Below are positions 60,807 through 64,000 of a stretch of DNA of 64,000 nt, piece by piece (position 1 is the first letter of the stretch; the number at the start of each line of letters is the position of its first letter). The position numbers and the translations under genes are program-made. The DNA lies in the NCBI RefSeq assembly GCF_002835995.1, contig NZ_PJBZ01000042.1, forward strand, positions 84,614 through 148,613, in the 5' to 3' direction. Origin of the DNA: Psychromonas sp. Urea-02u-13 (GTDB taxonomy: Bacteria; Pseudomonadota; Gammaproteobacteria; Enterobacterales; Psychromonadaceae). Below the pieces are notes generated by a model, which had not been told where the DNA came from, made no database searches, and saw only the letters and a list, made by a program, of their open reading frames with translations.

Positions 60807-62696
60807 TTATACTGCCTTACGTCTTAGACCGTTTTTCTTTAAATATATCAATAATATAGAGATAGCTGCTGGGGTAATACCTGAAATACGAGAAGCTTGA
60901 CCAATGCTTTCTGGTCTTATCTCTGTTAGCTTACTCACTACTTCATTAGATAAACCTTTGATTTCAGAGTAATTAAGATCAATCGGTAAGATCGTATCTT
61001 CGTAACGTTTCAGTTTTGCTATTTCATCAAGTTGTCTATCAATATAACCTTGATATTTAATTTTAATTTCAACTTGTTCTGCTGCTTGTCCATCTTCAAT
61101 ACCAGGGCCTAAACCTTCGATTTTCATTAGGTCGCGATAATTAACTTCCGGACGACGGATCATTGCTTCTAATGTACTTTCACGTTGCATAGGCTGTTTA
61201 AGTAATTCATTTATCTGCGCAGCATTAACAGAGTTTGGATTAACCCACTGTCCTTTTAAGCGCTGGCTTTCAATTTCAACAGCTTCCTGTTTTTCGCTAA
61301 ATGCTTTCCAACGGATATCATCAACGAGACCTAATTCACGGCCTTTAGCTGTTAAACGCGCATCGGCATTGTCTTCACGTAGCAATAAACGGTATTCCGC
61401 ACGGCTGGTAAACATACGGTAAGGTTCTTTTGTACCCAGTGTCGAAAGATCGTCGACTAATACGCCTGTGTAAGCTTCATCACGACGAGGACACCAACCT
61501 TCTTTATCCTGAACTTGTAAGCCTGCGTTTAGGCCTGCTAGTAGACCCTGTGCACCGGCTTCTTCGTAGCCTGTTGTACCGTTGATTTGTCCAGCAAAGA
61601 ACAAACCTGCAATATATTTACTTTCAAGTGTTGATTTAAGATCGCGTGGATCAAAATAATCATATTCAATCGCGTAACCAGGTCGAGTAACAAAGGCATT
61701 TTCAAAACCTTTCATTGAACGAATAAACTCGATTTGTACATCAAACGGTAAACTAGTTGAAATACCGTTAGGGTAAATTTCATGTGTTGTTAAACCTTCA
61801 GGCTCAACAAATATCTGATGTGATTTTTTATCTGCAAAACGCATCACTTTATCTTCGATAGAAGGGCAGTAGCGTGGACCAATACCATCAATAACACCGG
61901 TATACATTGGGCTTCTGTCTAAACTACCACGAATAATATCGTGTGTTTTTTCATTGGTATGCGTGATGTAACAAGGTATTTGACGAGGGTGATCGCTCTT
62001 TTTCCCTAAAAATGAAAAAGTAGGGATTGGCGTATCACCGTGTTGAACTTCTAATTGAGAAAAATCAATAGATCGTGCATCGATACGTGCTGGTGTACCC
62101 GTTTTTAAACGGCCTGTACGAATTGGTAGATCTTTTAAACGCGCCGCTAAGCCAATAGAAGCTGGGTCGCCTGCACGGCCACCGCTGTAATTCTTCATAC
62201 CGATATGTATTAATCCGTTTAAAAATGTTCCTACGGTTAACACAACGGTTTTAGCTGAAAACTTAACACCCATTTTAGTGATAACACCGCTAACGCGATC
62301 ATTTTCAACTACCAGGTCTTCAACTTCCTGTTGGAATATTTTTAAGTTTTCTTGGTTTTCTAATTTTTCACGAATAGCCGCTTTGTATAACAAGCGATCG
62401 GCTTGTGCACGTGTTGCACGAACAGCTGGGCCCTTACTTGCATTTAGCGTTCTGAATTGAATACCACCCTTGTCAGTTGCACTAGCCATCAATCCGCCAA
62501 GTGCATCAATTTCCTTCACCAAATGTCCTTTACCAATCCCGCCAATAGCTGGATTACATGACATCTGGCCAAGTGTCTCAATGTTATGTGTTAGCAATAA
62601 CGTATTCATACCCATGCGTGCTGCTGAAGCGGCTGCTTCTGTACCTGCATGGCCACCGCCAATAACAATCACATCAAAATGTTCGTGGTAATTCAT
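60807..62696 (-). CDS. mnmG: tRNA uridine-5-carboxymethylaminomethyl modification enzyme MnmG (GidA)
   Basis: A 629-residue FAD protein, the same length as in E. coli, from ATG 62696 ([18 protein letters not shown]). The frame extends to 62732, but GGAAG at proper spacing and the family alignment support the inner start. The dinucleotide-binding motif is [19 protein letters not shown] (8-26). The conserved [20 protein letters not shown] and the C-terminal [20 protein letters not shown] are present. With MnmE it makes cmnm5U34 in tRNA. It borders oriC; its transcription runs away from the origin. Confidence 0.98.
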   Translation of the reverse strand: MNYHEHFDVIVIGGGHAGTEAAASAARMGMNTLLLTHNIETLGQMSCNPAIGGIGKGHLVKEIDALGGLMASATDKGGIQFRTLNASKGPAVRATRAQADRLLYKAAIREKLENQENLKIFQQEVEDLVVENDRVSGVITKMGVKFSAKTVVLTVGTFLNGLIHIGMKNYSGGRAGDPASIGLAARLKDLPIRTGRLKTGTPARIDARSIDFSQLEVQHGDTPIPTFSFLGKKSDHPRQIPCYITHTNEKTHDIIRGSLDRSPMYTGVIDGIGPRYCPSIEDKVMRFADKKSHQIFVEPEGLTTHEIYPNGISTSLPFDVQIEFIRSMKGFENAFVTRPGYAIEYDYFDPRDLKSTLESKYIAGLFFAGQINGTTGYEEAGAQGLLAGLNAGLQVQDKEGWCPRRDEAYTGVLVDDLSTLGTKEPYRMFTSRAEYRLLLREDNADARLTAKGRELGLVDDIRWKAFSEKQEAVEIESQRLKGQWVNPNSVNAAQINELLKQPMQRESTLEAMIRRPEVNYRDLMKIEGLGPGIEDGQAAEQVEIKIKYQGYIDRQLDEIAKLKRYEDTILPIDLNYSEIKGLSNEVVSKLTEIRPESIGQASRISGITPAAISILLIYLKKNGLRRKAV

Positions 62697-62739
62697 TTTT
62701 CTTCCAAAATCACTGTTAAAAATAAAAAACATATTTTAC

Positions 62740-63056
62740 CTACTTCCGATCAAATATGACACTACTAAGATCGAAACACTAGTATTAGTAGTATATATAG
62801 ATCTTTAAAGATCTTTTATTACTATACTTATTAAGCAATTGAAATTCTGTGTAAAAGTGGGATTAGATCTTAAAGATCAGGATCTTAAGTTAGATCTGGA
62901 GTTGTGCGCAGTTGTGGATCTATTTGGGGTTAACAAGGGGATACTTTGGCTACTTATGCACAGGTAAAATTAACCACAGGTTTGCACATAGTTTAAACAT
63001 ATCTCACTAACGAGTTATAAATACTTTATGCACAAACTGCTGTGGGTAACTAATAA
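62740..63056. other. oriC: Chromosomal replication origin oriC
   Basis: This 360-base gap between mnmG and mioC has the E. coli-type origin layout. Nine GATC sites lie between 62748 and 62920, several in GATCTTT-type AT-rich repeats on the mnmG side that resemble the 13-mer unwinding repeats. DnaA boxes lie toward mioC: TTATGCACA at 62954-62962 and 63026-63034, TTAACCACA at 62970-62978, TTACCCACA (minus strand) at 63041-63049, and a weaker AGATCCACA (minus strand) near 62913. The position between gidA and mioC is the classical one. The unwinding and SeqA roles are inferred from E. coli. Confidence 0.92.
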
Positions 63057-63060
63057 CGTA

Positions 63061-63522
63061 CTAATCGATCAATTCGTTTAGATCTTCAATCAAAAGAGGG
63101 ATCCAATCAGCGATACGATCCTCTGGCATTGGATGTACAACCACGTCAATTTCTAAGCGATCTCCAATGCGTTGTGCACCCATCTCTTCTAAAATGTAAT
63201 CGAGGTTTTTAGCTGCTTCACAAAAAGTATCATAGTTAGAATCACCAATACCTACGATCGCATATCGAACGCCATCTAAAGGCGCATTAACCTGTTGTAA
63301 TTGATCAACAAAGTCTTTGAAGTTTTCAGGGTAATCGCCAGCGCCATGTGTCGCTAAACAAACCAACCAAATTTGCTCTTCTTGTAATGACATCTCATTT
63401 AAGTCTGGTTCAAGATGCAAGTCCGTATCAAAAAAGGCCTCTTCTAATAACGTTTGCGCAGCCTCAGCTACATACTCTGTACCGCCTAATGTACTACCTA
63501 CTAAAATTTCAATCTGACTCAT
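63061..63522 (-). CDS. mioC: Flavodoxin-like protein MioC
   Basis: A 153-residue FMN-binding flavodoxin-like protein. The phosphate loop reads VGSTLGGTEYVAEAAQTLLE (8-27), then ATHGAGDYPENFKDFVDQL near 55 and IVGIGDSNYDTFCEAAKNLD near 88. The frame opens at 63534, but the ATG at 63522 (MSQIEILVGS) has GGAG at 6-base spacing. MioC is known as an electron carrier needed for biotin synthase activity in vitro in E. coli. Transcription runs toward oriC, as in E. coli, where mioC transcription influences initiation. Confidence 0.93.
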   Translation of the reverse strand: MSQIEILVGSTLGGTEYVAEAAQTLLEEAFFDTDLHLEPDLNEMSLQEEQIWLVCLATHGAGDYPENFKDFVDQLQQVNAPLDGVRYAIVGIGDSNYDTFCEAAKNLDYILEEMGAQRIGDRLEIDVVVHPMPEDRIADWIPLLIEDLNELID

Positions 63523-63690
63523 CATATTCTCCATTAAGTTTTTCCCTACTATATAGGTAAAAATAAAATAGGAAACAAATGGCGTAGATATCAGAGAGGC
63601 TTAAGAATATAACGAGTTGGAATTACATAAGAAACGCTAGCTAGTGCCAGTGCTAACCAATACTACTTATAAATTACCTTTCCCTACTGG

Positions 63691-63826
63691 GGACAAGCTC
63701 GCGTCTTGCTAGAAGGTCTACGTAGTTAACCCTTCGATAAGATAGGTTACCTTAATGTTGTGTCTTGCCCTGGTTCGAGCTTGTGTTTGGCAAAGCATCT
63801 AGAGGTAACATGAGTAATAACTACAT
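63691..63826. repeat. Inverted-repeat element beside mioC, related to 44035-44067
   Basis: Two units face each other: 63745-63785 (GGTTACCTT ... TGTCTTGCC ... GAGCTTG) and 63777-63826 (GAGCTTGTGTTTGGCAAAGC ... AGAGGTAACATGA). The second unit matches the reverse complement of 44035-44067 at about 85% over roughly 35 bases. A further arm GACAAGCTCG at 63692-63701 pairs with CGAGCTTGTG at 63776-63785. No open frame fits it. It looks like a small noncoding mobile-type or REP-like repeat. Confidence 0.55.
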
Positions 63827-63934
63827 TTTAGAAGCTCAATTGCGCTTTATAGACTGTTATAGTGCAATTTAAATACAGTTTGTTGGTTAATTAATCACTC
63901 AGTCATTAAATTGAAATAAACAGTAAATAAACGC

Positions 63935-63962
63935 TTGCCAATGCTCGCGCAATCCCTATAAT
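63935..63962 (+). promoter_or_regulatory. Strong rRNA-type (P1-like) promoter at window end
   Basis: TTGCCA (-35), 16 bases, and a perfect TATAAT (-10) are followed by a GC-rich discriminator GCGACCCC. The 60 bases upstream are AT-rich, like an UP element. This composition is characteristic of stringently controlled rrn P1 promoters, and an rRNA operon commonly lies next to mioC/oriC in this group. The transcript would leave the window; the RNA genes themselves are not visible. Confidence 0.6.
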
Positions 63963-64000
63963 GCGACCCCACAGACAAGGCAACTAACGAAAGTTAATTG

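Overview
The window is the replication-origin region of an AT-rich marine-type gammaproteobacterium. The gene order yidC-yidD-rnpA-rpmH / dnaA-dnaN-recF-gyrB on one side and atp operon-parB-parA-rsmG-mnmG-oriC-mioC on the other is that of the Vibrio/Alteromonas/Shewanella/Psychromonas group. Protein style, the tad pilus locus, the tandem CHASE3 hybrid kinases and the AT-rich intergenic DNA suggest Psychromonas or a close relative; this genus call is inference and was not tested by any search.

Layout. 1-1595 (minus): yidC (cut by the window edge), yidD, rnpA, rpmH. 1596-8243 (plus): GATC-rich dnaA leader, then dnaA, dnaN, recF, gyrB and a strong terminator. 8.4-17.2 kb: chemoreceptor, then minus-strand genes (DUF1801, GNAT, small membrane protein, avtA, DUF1275, glyS, glyQ) whose gaps carry four perfect 16-bp parS palindromes; a fifth near-perfect parS lies inside recF. 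17.8-23.5 kb: two tandem paralogous hybrid histidine kinases, the second without the HPt domain. 23.5-26.5 kb: HAD phosphatase, HPP membrane protein with divergent TetR regulator, DUF2161 nuclease-like protein, DUF454 protein. 26.5-30.5 kb: two secreted DUF1566 (Lcl) proteins, one a 1103-aa lipoprotein. 30.8-41.7 kb: a complete tad/flp pilus operon with a Fur-box-like site upstream. 41.7-44.9 kb: a rearranged patch with a large imperfect inverted repeat, a secreted protein of unknown function, a HAD/ketoacyl-synthase chimera and a decayed second copy of the DUF2161 gene. 44.9-50.6 kb (minus): DUF4105 protein, DUF3015 protein, viaA, ravA. 50.7-58.2 kb (minus): an extra AtpI-like gene, then atpCDGAHFEB and atpI. 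58.4-62.7 kb (minus): parB, parA, rsmG, mnmG. 62.7-63.06 kb: oriC. 63.06-64 kb: mioC, an inverted-repeat element, and a strong rRNA-type promoter that points out of the window.

How it fits together. Initiator (DnaA), clamp (DnaN), gyrase, origin, the ParAB segregation proteins and five candidate parS sites all lie within about 60 kb, so initiation and origin segregation are encoded as one chromosomal neighbourhood. The atp operon and the ravA-viaA chaperone pair form the energy block. The tad operon, the DUF1566 lipoproteins, the chemoreceptor and the hybrid kinases make up an accessory surface/sensing layer. The least ordinary part is 41.7-44.9 kb: two patches of this segment look about 96-97% identical by eye to the 23.9-25.7 kb locus, but they are joined to unrelated DNA, which has produced a chimeric gene and a mosaic pseudogene. 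I did not find a convincing wholly new multi-gene system. No tRNA gene, CRISPR array or complete insertion sequence was recognised.
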